DNA of 64,000 nucleotides from Clostridium culturomicium. GTDB taxonomy: Bacteria > Bacillota > Clostridia > Clostridiales > Clostridiaceae. The notes under the pieces are model-generated. The model had not been told where the DNA came from. It was given only the letters and a program-made list of their open reading frames with translations, and ran no database searches. The stretch covers positions 746,159 to 810,158 of the forward strand of contig NZ_CCXK01000017.1 in assembly GCF_000821305.1 (NCBI RefSeq), given 5' to 3'. The translations under genes were made by a program, and so were the position numbers. Below are positions 49,368 through 58,599 of the stretch, piece after piece (the stretch's first letter is position 1; every line of letters starts with the position of its first letter).

Positions 49368-49940
49368 ATGAGTAGAAAAATACCAGAGTTTCTAACAATC
49401 GAGGAGCAAAATGCACTAATTAATGTATTTAATACACGCTATTTTAACAGTATCAGAAATAAAACTATTATAATATTAGATTTAAATAGTGGGTTACGAC
49501 TACAAGAATTAGTAGATTTAAAATGGAAACATATAAATCTATCTACTGGACAGTTAAAAGTAGTCCAAGGTAAAGGAAGTAAGGATAGGATATTATGGTT
49601 AGGTGAAGATGTATTAGAAGTAATGAGGGCGTGGAGAGATCAGCAGTATAATAAATTAGGTGAATGCGAGTATGTATTTACTACAAATACTAAAAAACAG
49701 ATAGATGTCAAGGCTATAAGAGATATGATTACTAAGTACAGTGATAAGGCTGGAATAGATAAACATGTTACAACGCATACATTAAGGCATACTTATGCTA
49801 CAGATTTATTGAGAGCAACTAAGAATATAAGGCTAGTTCAAAAGGCTTTAGGTCATTCGGATCTCAGTACAACTATGATATATACTCATATTGTTGACGA
49901 TGAGTTTGAAGATGCTTTAAAGACATTTAGAAGTAAATAA
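49368..49940 (+). CDS. Second tyrosine recombinase, catalytic domain only
   Basis: 190 residues with the complete active site: Arg44 (SGLRLQEL), Lys72 (GKGSKDR), His137-x-x-Arg140 (HTLRHTYAT), His163 (LGHSD) and Tyr172 (TMIYTH). The amino-terminal core-binding domain is missing apart from a few residues, so it is shorter than XerC/XerD (about 300). It stands between terS and terL, outside the usual integrase place, which suggests a role in resolving or processing the phage genome. The leader shares TATAGAAAGGTGGTAATT with 44327. Confidence 0.86.
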   Translation: MSRKIPEFLTIEEQNALINVFNTRYFNSIRNKTIIILDLNSGLRLQELVDLKWKHINLSTGQLKVVQGKGSKDRILWLGEDVLEVMRAWRDQQYNKLGECEYVFTTNTKKQIDVKAIRDMITKYSDKAGIDKHVTTHTLRHTYATDLLRATKNIRLVQKALGHSDLSTTMIYTHIVDDEFEDALKTFRSK

Positions 49941-49950
49941 ATATAAGATT

Positions 49951-49984
49951 AAAAGATTTAGATTGATTTCTAAGTCTTTTTTTA
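49951..49984 (+). terminator. Intrinsic terminator after the recombinase gene
   Basis: AAAAGATTTAGA pairs with TCTAAGTCTTTT, with T run to 49984. It separates the recombinase from the terL operon, so terL needs its own promoter or read-through. Confidence 0.82.
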
Positions 49985-50085
49985 TTTGGGGGTATATTCT
50001 ATTTTTCAGGTATATGGATTCATGGCGACAAGTTACACAAAATTGTGCAATATTTTCCAGAAATGAATATAAGGAGGTGCTAAAA

Positions 50086-51810
50086 ATGATTTACTACGAT
50101 AACAAACAATTTGAAACAGAATATAAATTTGAGGTATATCTATTAAGTAAATACCTAACAAAACATTACAATCAAGATACAGCTATTAAACTAATAAAAA
50201 AACATTCTAAAAATCTTGATAACTTAGCCAAGTCATTAGCTAAATCAGATATAGGCTTCTTTTGTGAATATTTTTTAATGGATATATTTGTTCCTGCTGA
50301 CGGAAATTTAGCTAAAAAACTAAGTCCAGACCATTATGAATTATGGGAACTAGCAAACAGGACTTTTGTAAAAGATGAAATGGATAAAGTAAACATAGTA
50401 TGTCCAAGAGGATTTGCTAAAACTACAATATTTGATATGGCGGTAATAGTTTGGTCTGTATGCTATAAAGAATCAATATTTACAATTCTTATTAGTAAGG
50501 ACAATTTAGGAGCTATAAAATTTCTTGATGATATTAAAAAAGTATTTAAAGAGAATAAAAAAATAATAAATAGTTTTGGTAAATTAATTAATAATAAAAA
50601 ATTCACTGTAAATGGAAATGAAATAGAGTTTACTAATGGTTGTGACCTTCAATCGGTTGGTTCAGGTACTTCAATTCGTGGTAGAAAATACAAAAACAAT
50701 AGACCTACATTAGTAATTGGAGATGATGCTCAATCTGATACAGACATATTAACCGACGATGCACGACAAAAGAAATATGACCTATGGTGCAAACAGGTTG
50801 AAGAGGTTGGTAATACTGCAACATATAGAAATGGTAAGAAAATAAACAAATCTACTAAGATAATTTCTATTGGAACAATACTGCATATAGATTGTTTAAT
50901 TTCAAGGTTATGTAGAAATAAATCATACTATACGATGTTAAAGAGAGCTATTATCTTGAAGCCAGAACAAAGTGTAGATGATATATTTGAAAGTGAATTA
51001 TGGTTAAAGTGTAAGAAGTTATATTTTAATGATAAGGCTGAGAATAGTAAAGATGAAGCCTATCAATTTTACCTAGACAATATAGAGAATATGAAATTTC
51101 CTGTGTTGTGGGAGGATAGTTGGGATTGCTTTAACGATTTAGCTGTTAAGTATTGGGAAAACAGACAAACATTCATGAGTGAGAAAATGAATGATGCTAC
51201 CTCGATAGGTGAAAAGTGGTTTAAATCTGTATTAACTCAAACAAAAGAAGAGATTGAGCAACATGAATTTATAAAGACTATGTTATGTATAGACCCAGCA
51301 TCAACGACCAATAAGAAGTCAGATTATACTGCAATGGTTGTTGGTAGTACAGGAGTTAATAACTTTAAATATATGAGGGAATTGGTGTTAGATAAATTAG
51401 AGTTCAATAAATACTGTGAAAAGGTAGTTGAAGTATTATTAGCTTATCCTGATATAACGCATGTTTATATAGAGAAGAATACATATCAAGGTGCCGATAT
51501 TATTAAAATTAAAGAATTAATTAGTACTAATGATATTTTACATAGACGAAACTTAGAATTTATAAATGAAATGCAACGTTCTAACAAAGATGAAAAGATA
51601 TCTACTATTATTGATAATGTTAATAATGGACAAATTATATTTGTTGATAATAATAAAGAATTTACTGATTTGATATTAGATTTTCAAGGTCAAAAGTATA
51701 CATTGCATGATGATAGTATTGATATAACTGCTGAATGCGTGAGAAGACTTGATGACATTAAATCTAATAATAAAATAACTCTATTAGATAGAAGATTATT
51801 AGGATTATAA
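50086..51810 (+). CDS. terL: Terminase large subunit
   Basis: The 574-residue packaging motor has a Walker A-like loop CPRGFAKTT (106-114), Walker B with GDD (212-214) and the RNase H-like nuclease with Asp403 in CIDPASTTNKKSDYT and the later HDDSIDITAECVRRLDD. It pumps DNA into the prohead and cuts it. I start at ATG 50086 because AAGGAGGTG stands before it; the longer frame from 49963 has no support. It is followed by the portal gene after 12 bases. Confidence 0.9.
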   Translation: MIYYDNKQFETEYKFEVYLLSKYLTKHYNQDTAIKLIKKHSKNLDNLAKSLAKSDIGFFCEYFLMDIFVPADGNLAKKLSPDHYELWELANRTFVKDEMDKVNIVCPRGFAKTTIFDMAVIVWSVCYKESIFTILISKDNLGAIKFLDDIKKVFKENKKIINSFGKLINNKKFTVNGNEIEFTNGCDLQSVGSGTSIRGRKYKNNRPTLVIGDDAQSDTDILTDDARQKKYDLWCKQVEEVGNTATYRNGKKINKSTKIISIGTILHIDCLISRLCRNKSYYTMLKRAIILKPEQSVDDIFESELWLKCKKLYFNDKAENSKDEAYQFYLDNIENMKFPVLWEDSWDCFNDLAVKYWENRQTFMSEKMNDATSIGEKWFKSVLTQTKEEIEQHEFIKTMLCIDPASTTNKKSDYTAMVVGSTGVNNFKYMRELVLDKLEFNKYCEKVVEVLLAYPDITHVYIEKNTYQGADIIKIKELISTNDILHRRNLEFINEMQRSNKDEKISTIIDNVNNGQIIFVDNNKEFTDLILDFQGQKYTLHDDSIDITAECVRRLDDIKSNNKITLLDRRLLGL

Positions 51811-51822
51811 AGGAGGGATAAA

Positions 51823-53103
51823 GTGGAATATAATAAAGAAATAGCTGTAAAGTTATATGAAAAATATAAATTAGACTTAGGAAAATACAAGCATATAGCA
51901 GAGTATTTTAAAGGTAATACAGATGCTAAGAAGAATTATCCTCAAACCGATAGAAGTAACAATTTTGAAACATACAACTTTATTAAGAAGTTTACGATTG
52001 AAGAAGTAAGTTTTATGGTTGGTAATCCTATCACATATATTTCAGCTGAAGGAAATATTGAAAGTATCAAAAACATTGAAAATATAATAAATCAACAAAA
52101 GGGAAGTTTAGATAGTGAGTTATGTCAGGCTATGTTAACCTATGGACATGCATATGAAATGTATTATTTGGATGAAGGACAGCTTAAGATAAGAGTAGTA
52201 AATCCATTAAATAGTATAGCTTATTGCAATGTAGAAGACGAGGTAGAACTATTCTTATATATATACATGAAGGAACTTGATGACAATGTATATATAGATA
52301 TTTTTGATGATAGTTATATTTATAAGTGTGATGAAAATTTTAATGTATTGGAGACAATACCACATTATTTTAAATGTTGCCCAGTCTCTAAAGCTGAATT
52401 AATGAATGGTATTAATGATACTTTGTATTCAGAAATTAAGGAATTACAGGATAGCTATGAAATAAATCAATCTACTTATTGCAATGAGATACAAGACACT
52501 AGATTGGCTTATTTAGGCTTATACGGTGCAAGTATTGACGATGAAGATGCCACAAAAATGAAGGAAATGGGTATTATTCAATTGCCTATTGCAAACTCAA
52601 AGGCAGAATACATAATCAAAAATATTGATCCTAATTTTATACAAGGGCATATCTCAGAATTAGAAGATAAAATGTATCAAATATCTCAACATATAAATCA
52701 TAATATAGGCATGGTTTCAAATTTATCAGGCACAGCTTTGGAAAATAGACTTATTGCACTTAGAAATAAAATAACTACTAATCAAAAATGCTTAACAAGT
52801 GTATTGAAAAAGAGGATTAAATGTATATTTACATATCTTAATATATCAGAAAATGCCAATTATAATTATAATGATATATCAATTAAATATACGATGAATG
52901 TACCTTCAAACGATACTGAAATGGCTGATATTATATCTAAGTTAAGCAATAAGATGTCTATAAAAACAGGACTAAGGCAGTTAAGTTTTGTTACTAACGC
53001 AGACAAAGAATTTGATGATATGATGCAGGAACAGAGAATTTTAATGGATTTTATGGGTGATTTAGATAACTTAAAGGAAGTTGATGTAAATGAAACTGAG
53101 TAA
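51823..53103 (+). CDS. Portal protein (SPP1 gp6-like)
   Basis: 426 residues starting at GTG behind AAAGGAGGG. The segment FKGNTDAKKNYPQTDRSNNF and EEVSFMVGNPITY at the start and the later ELKELQDSYEINQS-like region, then NLSGTALENRLIALRNKI, are those of SPP1-type portals. The ring forms the DNA entry vertex and docks terminase and the head-tail connector. It overlaps the minor head protein gene by 14 bases. Confidence 0.87.
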   Translation: MEYNKEIAVKLYEKYKLDLGKYKHIAEYFKGNTDAKKNYPQTDRSNNFETYNFIKKFTIEEVSFMVGNPITYISAEGNIESIKNIENIINQQKGSLDSELCQAMLTYGHAYEMYYLDEGQLKIRVVNPLNSIAYCNVEDEVELFLYIYMKELDDNVYIDIFDDSYIYKCDENFNVLETIPHYFKCCPVSKAELMNGINDTLYSEIKELQDSYEINQSTYCNEIQDTRLAYLGLYGASIDDEDATKMKEMGIIQLPIANSKAEYIIKNIDPNFIQGHISELEDKMYQISQHINHNIGMVSNLSGTALENRLIALRNKITTNQKCLTSVLKKRIKCIFTYLNISENANYNYNDISIKYTMNVPSNDTEMADIISKLSNKMSIKTGLRQLSFVTNADKEFDDMMQEQRILMDFMGDLDNLKEVDVNETE

Positions 53104-53974
53104 AGATCAAGAATTATATAGGCAGCTAACAGAACAATTTGCAGAGGAGCTTTATAATTTAGCTGAAAAGGATATTAATAAAATATTATTATTGCAAAAG
53201 AATGATAGAGATATATTATTAGTAGAGTTATCAAAAATTATGATGCACTATAACACTACAGATAATGTATTAAATCTTAGTAGTACTGAAAAAGTAAAGA
53301 TAAGTAATAAGTTAAATAAAGTTATTAATGAGGCTATGAAAGAAGAGATTAAGTCTGAAACTGATAAAATAACTGAGATTTTAAAGAAGAGTGGATTAGA
53401 TAAATATTATACTAATTCTTATATATTATCTTTAGGACTTATTTTCACCATAAAAAAGGTTGATGATAAAGTACTTAATAGGATTATAAAGAAAACTATT
53501 AAGGGCAAAAATTATAGTGACCGAATTTGGGATAATAAGAACAAAGTGGCTAAACTGCTAAGAAACGAAGTTAAAAAGTTTGTAAATGGTGAAACTAATT
53601 TAAATAAGATTGAGAAGTTAATTAAAAATATATTTAACGCTAATGCTTATAATACGAAGAGATTAGCACAGACCGAGATTGCTAGAGTTATGGAAGGCTT
53701 AAATGATGCATGGCAATGGGAAAATGACATTAAATGGGTTTTATATTCTGCAACCTTAGATATGAAAACATGTAATGATTGTGGTCAATACGATGGATTA
53801 GTATTTGATATTGATAAAAAGCCCGTTGAATTACCTAAACATCCTATGTGTAGATGCACCTATATAGCATTGCCACATAAAGGCTATAGACCTAAAACTA
53901 GAAGAGATAACGAAAATAAGCACAGTGTAAATTGGACAACTTATGGTAAATGGAAAGAAGAAAATAATATATAA
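53090..53974 (+). CDS. Minor head protein (SPP1 gp7-like)
   Basis: The 294-residue protein ends with the Phage_Mu_F / SPP1 gp7 domain: RLAQTEIARVMEGLNDAWQW, then YSATLDMKTCNDCGQYDGLV and HPMCRCTYIA, with conserved cysteines probably binding a metal. It is packaged in small numbers with the head and helps morphogenesis. Its start lies within the portal gene, as usual in this module. Confidence 0.86.
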   Translation: MKLSKDQELYRQLTEQFAEELYNLAEKDINKILLLQKNDRDILLVELSKIMMHYNTTDNVLNLSSTEKVKISNKLNKVINEAMKEEIKSETDKITEILKKSGLDKYYTNSYILSLGLIFTIKKVDDKVLNRIIKKTIKGKNYSDRIWDNKNKVAKLLRNEVKKFVNGETNLNKIEKLIKNIFNANAYNTKRLAQTEIARVMEGLNDAWQWENDIKWVLYSATLDMKTCNDCGQYDGLVFDIDKKPVELPKHPMCRCTYIALPHKGYRPKTRRDNENKHSVNWTTYGKWKEENNI

Positions 53975-54016
53975 AACTTAATAGGTAGAATACTATTAAG
54001 GAGGAAGGAGTTTAAA

Positions 54017-54682
54017 ATGATTAAAAGTGAACTATTAAAATTAATAGAAGGTATTGGTGACGACCAAGATGTAATAGAAACATTAAAAAAGAATGAAGAA
54101 ATAAAGTCTTTAGCTAAGGACTTTGATGTAACTAAATTAGCATTAGAGGACTTTACAAAACTCTTGCAAGAGAATCCCACTATAAAGGGATATTGGACAA
54201 GTGAAAAAGATAGAGCAGTAACAAAAGGAATTGATAGCTTTAAAACTAACAACCTTCAAAAATTAATTGATGAAGCTGTTAAAGCTAAATTCAATGAAGG
54301 GTTAACACCAGAGCAAATAGCTTTAAAAGAAATGGAGTCTAAATATCAGGCGTTAGAAAAACAAATTAAGATGAAAGAATTAGAGTCTAAATATAAAGAT
54401 ACTCTTAATGAGAAGGGATTAGATACTAGATTAATGAAATATATTTTATCAGAAAATGAGGATGATATAATTACAAATATTGATTTATTTACTGAAATTA
54501 TTTCTAGTACAACTAATTTAGAAGTTAATAAAAGGTTAAATGACGCAAGTTATAAGCCACCTAAAAATGATATAACTCCTAAAACTATGACAAAACAAGA
54601 ATTATTAAATAAGGGTTATGCGTATGCTAATAAATTTGCAAATGAGCATCCAGATGAATATAAACAAATAATGGAATCATAA
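54017..54682 (+). CDS. Scaffold protein (DUF4355-like)
   Basis: 221 residues, acidic and helical, with a coiled coil around residues 95-130 (EQIALKEMESKYQALEKQIK) and a basic end. Its place directly before the major capsid gene, and the general pattern of DUF4355 scaffolds, support a prohead scaffold. A terminator lies between it and the capsid gene and probably lowers or tunes its expression. Confidence 0.75.
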   Translation: MIKSELLKLIEGIGDDQDVIETLKKNEEIKSLAKDFDVTKLALEDFTKLLQENPTIKGYWTSEKDRAVTKGIDSFKTNNLQKLIDEAVKAKFNEGLTPEQIALKEMESKYQALEKQIKMKELESKYKDTLNEKGLDTRLMKYILSENEDDIITNIDLFTEIISSTTNLEVNKRLNDASYKPPKNDITPKTMTKQELLNKGYAYANKFANEHPDEYKQIMES

Positions 54683-54730
54683 AACAACCAATAAGAGTGA
54701 AATGATATATCTCTTTAGAGGTTGTTTTTA
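54683..54730 (+). terminator. Possible terminator between scaffold and capsid genes
   Basis: CAACC (54685) with GGTTG (54719-54723) and AAGAG with CTCTT form nested arms before TTTTTATT. The capsid gene follows at once, so it is likely leaky or a processing site. Confidence 0.6.
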
Positions 54731-54808
54731 TTATGTCTTTTTATAAGCTCGAATTAGACGTTAAAGAAAAATGGCTACTATATTAAAAAAAGAAAGAGGT
54801 AATTATAA

Positions 54809-55663
54809 ATGGCACAAACAAAAATAAGTAATTTAATTAATCCACAGTTGATGGCGAATATTATAGACGCTAAAATCTCTAGCAAAATAGTTGTTACTCC
54901 TTTTGCAAAAATAGATACTACTTTAGAAGGCGTTGCAGGAAACACAATTAGCGTTCCTTCTTACGCGTACATAGGTGATGCGGCAGACGTGGCTGAAGGT
55001 GTGGCTTGTGGTACAACTGTATTAACAGCTACTTCTACTACTGCAACTGTTAAGAAAGCTATGAAGGCTGTAGAACTTACAGACGAAGCAATGCTTTCGG
55101 GCTATGGTGACCCAGTGGGAGAAGCAACTTCCCAATTAGCTAAATCTATTGCTTCTAAAATAGATGCTGATTGTATGACTGCTTTACTAGGAGCGACAAC
55201 TAAAACTTTTGACGGTTCATCCACTAAAATTGGATACAATGGTGTTGTTGATGCTATTGACTTATTTGAAGAGGAAGTAAATGGAGAAAAAGTTATGTTT
55301 GTTAACCCTAAACAGGTAACAGATTTAAGAAAAGATGCTAACTTTATTTCTGCTGATAAATACCCAGGGCAAGTTGTTATGACAGGTGAAATTGGTATGA
55401 TATGCAATACTCATATTGTACCTTCTAAGAAGGTTGTACTTGACGGAACATCAGCATTTTACACTTGTCCTATTATAAAAATAGAACCTGATGTAGAAGT
55501 TGAAGATGAAACTCCAGCATTAACAATTTATTTAAAGAGAAATGTAAATTTAGAATCTGAAAGAAACACATTAGCAAGAACTACTACATTATCTGTAGAC
55601 GAAATTTATACTGCTGTAGTTTCTAATGCTTCTAAAGTAATATTAGCTAAATTTAAGAAATAG
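54809..55663 (+). CDS. Major capsid protein (N4-gp56-like, HK97 fold)
   Basis: The 284-residue protein matches the N4-gp56 family of major capsid proteins: ISNLINPQLMANIIDAKISS, GVAGNTISVPSYAYIGDA, ELTDEAMLSGYGDPVGEATS and VMFVNPKQVTDLRKD. GC content is slightly higher than in the neighbours, as often in highly expressed genes. AAAGAGGTAATT is the ribosome site. It is followed by a small hairpin (GTAGGGGATAAATCTCCTAC) and the connector genes. Confidence 0.86.
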   Translation: MAQTKISNLINPQLMANIIDAKISSKIVVTPFAKIDTTLEGVAGNTISVPSYAYIGDAADVAEGVACGTTVLTATSTTATVKKAMKAVELTDEAMLSGYGDPVGEATSQLAKSIASKIDADCMTALLGATTKTFDGSSTKIGYNGVVDAIDLFEEEVNGEKVMFVNPKQVTDLRKDANFISADKYPGQVVMTGEIGMICNTHIVPSKKVVLDGTSAFYTCPIIKIEPDVEVEDETPALTIYLKRNVNLESERNTLARTTTLSVDEIYTAVVSNASKVILAKFKK

Positions 55664-55730
55664 AAATTACAATAAATGTAGGGGATAAATCTCCTACCCT
55701 ATCTTTTAAAATAGAAAGGAGATTATTTAT

Positions 55731-56024
55731 ATGTTAAATGAAGCATATTTAGATGATATGGCTATCAATGCTATTAGAAATTATTTAAATGTAGAAGGCA
55801 AGGCTAAATGGAATGACACCTATATTATGTTAAATTATGATACTGCTATAGAGTTAATTAAAGATAATTATAAATCCTATATTAATGTTACAGGTGGAGT
55901 AGCTAATATTAGTTCTATTTCCCAAGGTGGACAAAGCATTAGTTTTAATAATGGATTAAGCAATGCTTTAATAACGGAAGAAGTTAAAATATTACTTCCA
56001 AGACCTTATTTGAAAGTATTTTAG
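55731..56024 (+). CDS. Head-tail connector protein (gp15-like)
   Basis: 97 residues just behind the capsid gene. AINAIRNYLNVEGKAKWNDT and a later SISQGGQSISFNN resemble the short adaptor proteins at this place in SPP1-type phages. AGAAAGGAG precedes ATG. The role is inferred chiefly from gene order. Confidence 0.62.
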   Translation: MLNEAYLDDMAINAIRNYLNVEGKAKWNDTYIMLNYDTAIELIKDNYKSYINVTGGVANISSISQGGQSISFNNGLSNALITEEVKILLPRPYLKVF

Positions 56025-56035
56025 GTGGTGTAGAT

Positions 56036-56353
56036 ATGGTGTTTTTTAAGAATGCAGATATTGAAACTACTGTAAAAATTAAAATAAAAAATGAGGTAGG
56101 ACAATTAGTTGAAGCCTATACTAGAGGTAATAATTCTATAAGGGTTAATATTCAACCTATAGATATTCAAGCTATTAAATACACATGGGGAGAGGATATT
56201 AAATCTCAATTTCAAATGTATGCTGATGCGTTGTTTTCAGTAGGAGATATAATTATTTGGCAAAATAAAACTTATGAAATAGAAAAGCACATTCCATGGA
56301 TTTCATATAATCTCTATGCAATTAAAGATAAGGATGTGGTTGTAAATGCTTGA
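56036..56353 (+). CDS. Head closure / stopper protein
   Basis: 105 residues, beta-rich (SIRVNIQPIDIQAIKYTWGE and GDIIIWQNKTYEIEKHIPW), consistent with the small head-tail joining proteins (SPP1 gp16 type) that close the portal. Gene order supports this. It overlaps the next gene by eight bases. Confidence 0.65.
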   Translation: MVFFKNADIETTVKIKIKNEVGQLVEAYTRGNNSIRVNIQPIDIQAIKYTWGEDIKSQFQMYADALFSVGDIIIWQNKTYEIEKHIPWISYNLYAIKDKDVVVNA

Positions 56354-56663
56354 AAATAACATTAATGATATTAAAAGTAAACTACAATCAGCGATTGAAG
56401 AAGCTGTTAGAGAGATAGAAATAAGCGGAGTTGCTGATTTACAAGCTAATGCACCTGTTGACACAGGAGCTTTAAAAAGAGCAATTGCATTTAAGACTGA
56501 AAAAGGTGATGATAAATATGTGATTACTTTTGGGTCAATGTTAAAGTATGCGCCATATACAGAGTTTAGAAATAGTACTTCTAAAGGGTGGATGCGAGAT
56601 ACTTTAAATGAGTTAGATGCTGAAAATATATTAATAAAACATTTAAAGGGGGTAAATGATTGA
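56346..56663 (+). CDS. HK97 gp10-like tail joining protein
   Basis: The 105 residues contain SGVADLQANAPVDTGALKRA, the hallmark APVDTGxLR segment of the HK97 gp10 family, and KYAPYTEFRNS. Members sit at the head-tail junction. Overlaps on both sides (ATG within the preceding gene, four bases with the following one) show tight coupling. Confidence 0.82.
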   Translation: MLENNINDIKSKLQSAIEEAVREIEISGVADLQANAPVDTGALKRAIAFKTEKGDDKYVITFGSMLKYAPYTEFRNSTSKGWMRDTLNELDAENILIKHLKGVND

Positions 56664-57043
56664 TGAAATTATTGCAACAAGAGATTTATAAATTAATATC
56701 AATTGATGATAATAATGTATATTCTGATTATTTACCTTCAAAGGATGTTGATAATAATGAATTAGATTATAGCAGAAATATATATATTACTTATAGTCTT
56801 AAGAATATTGAGGATTTGGGTTATAAAGATTCTATAATCTTAGAATTAGAAGTTATAAGTAATATAGAAAACAGAACAAGTGTAAGAGATAAGGCTTTAG
56901 AACTGGATAAATTGTTGAATGATACATATATAGAAAAATGTGATTCTAAAATAATTAGAAATAATGTTTGGTATATGCCTTTTAATGATTTAGAAGATAG
57001 AAAGTCTATGGTTACATTAAGTTATAAAATATTTAAATATTAA
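56660..57043 (+). CDS. Tail terminator-like protein
   Basis: 127 residues (LLQQEIYKLISIDDNNVYSD, then YKIFKY at the end) at the place of the tail terminator (SPP1 gp17 / lambda gpU type) between gp10 and the major tail protein. Family similarity is weak by eye, so the call rests on order and length. Confidence 0.65.
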   Translation: MMKLLQQEIYKLISIDDNNVYSDYLPSKDVDNNELDYSRNIYITYSLKNIEDLGYKDSIILELEVISNIENRTSVRDKALELDKLLNDTYIEKCDSKIIRNNVWYMPFNDLEDRKSMVTLSYKIFKY

Positions 57044-57060
57044 GAAAGGAAGTGTTAAGT

Positions 57061-57651
57061 ATGGCTGCACAAAGTTTACAAAGTACAGTAAGTACCAAAA
57101 GTACATTTGGATCTGCTAATATATATTTAGTACCTTCATTTGATTTAACACAGTTAGATTCGGAGATTACTGCAAAATTAATTGATGCTAATTTGCTTGT
57201 TACAACTGACGATGGTTGTACTTTTGAAGAAACAAAGGAAATTCACAGTACTCAATTAGCTGGATTCAATGAAAAGAGAGTTCAAGGTTTTGAGAATGTA
57301 ATAAGAGCAGAAGGTAAAATTTCAGCTACAGGAAGATTGGTTAATAAGAAATTATTAGAGGCATCTTTATATACTAAGGATACTAATACATCTACAGCAT
57401 ATGAAGTGTATTCAGTAAAAGAAGGAACGATAGAAGATGCACAGTACAATGATATAGTTATGGTTGGAGTAAATAAAGCGGGTAAAAAAGCTCAAATGAT
57501 ACTTTTACAAAATGCTTATAATGAAAACTTATCTATAGAAACTAAAGCATCTGATGATGGTACTTGTAAAGTAGAATTTGTAAGTGCTTATGATTTGGGT
57601 AAATTAAATGAAACACCTTACAAGATTATAACATTAAAAGAAACAGTTTAA
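57061..57651 (+). CDS. Major tail tube protein
   Basis: 196 residues from ATG 57061 (AAAGGAAGTG before it). Beta-rich, with DDGCTFEETKEIHSTQLAGF, AEGKISATGRLVNKKLLEAS and EVYSVKEGTIEDAQYNDIVM, as in tube-forming proteins. A terminator behind the gene favours strong expression of the upstream block. Confidence 0.76.
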   Translation: MAAQSLQSTVSTKSTFGSANIYLVPSFDLTQLDSEITAKLIDANLLVTTDDGCTFEETKEIHSTQLAGFNEKRVQGFENVIRAEGKISATGRLVNKKLLEASLYTKDTNTSTAYEVYSVKEGTIEDAQYNDIVMVGVNKAGKKAQMILLQNAYNENLSIETKASDDGTCKVEFVSAYDLGKLNETPYKIITLKETV

Positions 57652-57656
57652 TTAAT

Positions 57657-57694
57657 AAAGGGATTAGATATATATTCTAGTCTCTTTTTATTTT
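57657..57694 (+). terminator. Intrinsic terminator after the tail tube gene
   Basis: AAGGGATTAGA and TCTAGTCTCTT with a TATATAT loop, then TTTTTATTTT. Confidence 0.78.
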
Positions 57695-57759
57695 ACTAAG
57701 CCTTCTAAAATAGGGGCTTAGAAGGTTTATTAAAGTAAGAGTAAGAAAGGAAGATTAAT

Positions 57760-58269
57760 ATGATAAATGAAAATAACGAATTAATAATAACAACTCCCGA
57801 GGCAATGGAGGTTATTAGAATTATAAAGAAAATCAATATGAAAGATGATATATCTAACGCAATTAGTAAATTTTCCGATTTAAATGCTAAAAAAGAAAAC
57901 AAGCTGAATGAATTAAGAGAATTGATAATTAAAAATATAGGCTTTGAAACATATGAGAGTTTATCAGAACTTGAAAAAGAAGGAGTTACACATCAAATTT
58001 TAAATGAGAATATTGAGTTTAAATCAGAGTTTGAAAAGACTATGGTACAGGTAAATAGAGATATATCTGGAATGGGAATGGAACTAATTTATAATTTCGC
58101 TATGAGAATACCAGATGCTGAAAAAGAAATTTACAAAGCACTAGCAAAAATATTCAATAAACCAATTAAATATTTTGAAACACAAGAATTCGATGTTGCA
58201 GTAGAACAGATTAAACAAATATCGCAGAGCAAAACTTTATTAAAGCTTTTTTCATTAGCAACCAAATAG
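57760..58269 (+). CDS. Tail assembly chaperone (gpG-like)
   Basis: 169 residues, helical and acidic, located between tube and tape measure genes where tail assembly chaperones lie. The frame ends KLFSLATK at TAG 58267-58269. In the -1 frame the sequence continues without a stop from the T run at 58247-58252 into the next ORF, which suggests a programmed frameshift giving a G-T fusion, as in lambda and most siphoviruses. Confidence 0.72.
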   Translation: MINENNELIITTPEAMEVIRIIKKINMKDDISNAISKFSDLNAKKENKLNELRELIIKNIGFETYESLSELEKEGVTHQILNENIEFKSEFEKTMVQVNRDISGMGMELIYNFAMRIPDAEKEIYKALAKIFNKPIKYFETQEFDVAVEQIKQISQSKTLLKLFSLATK

Positions 58270-58289
58270 AAGAGTTAAATAATTCCCTC

Positions 58290-58583
58290 GTGGGAATTCT
58301 CTTCAAATCTGGTTGCTATTCTTATATTCAAGATATGGACTTGGAAGAAGCATTTCCGATAATAGAAGGAGTTTATGTTGAATACATGGATTCAAGGCTT
58401 TATCAAAGATATTTATTCGATAATATCCTACTTCAACTCGATGGTAAAGGAATGGGATATTCAGATTATATAAATGAAGGAAAGAAGTTTATAAGTAAGC
58501 CCGATACCGACTATATAAAAGTTAAAGAAACTAATAAGAATTTATTAGAAAAATTCAAGAAACAACACGTCACCATTCAATAA
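58290..58583 (+). CDS. Tail assembly chaperone T part, probably made by -1 frameshift
   Basis: The frame could start at GTG 58290, but there is no ribosome site before it. In the same frame upstream one reads FISNQIEELNNSLVGILFKS, an uninterrupted natural-looking sequence back to the T run at 58247-58252, where P-site TTT can slip by one base. So the product is probably the second half of a G-T fusion. SGCYSYIQDMDLEEAFPIIE and QRYLFDNILLQ are typical of this partner. The tape measure gene follows at 58600. Confidence 0.65.
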   Translation: MGILFKSGCYSYIQDMDLEEAFPIIEGVYVEYMDSRLYQRYLFDNILLQLDGKGMGYSDYINEGKKFISKPDTDYIKVKETNKNLLEKFKKQHVTIQ

Positions 58584-58599
58584 AGGAGGTGAAATATAA

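Noticed and set aside
49963..50085. Amino-terminal extension of TerL from 49963
   Set aside because: The segment overlaps a terminator, has no ribosome site, and ATG 50086 follows AAGGAGGTG.
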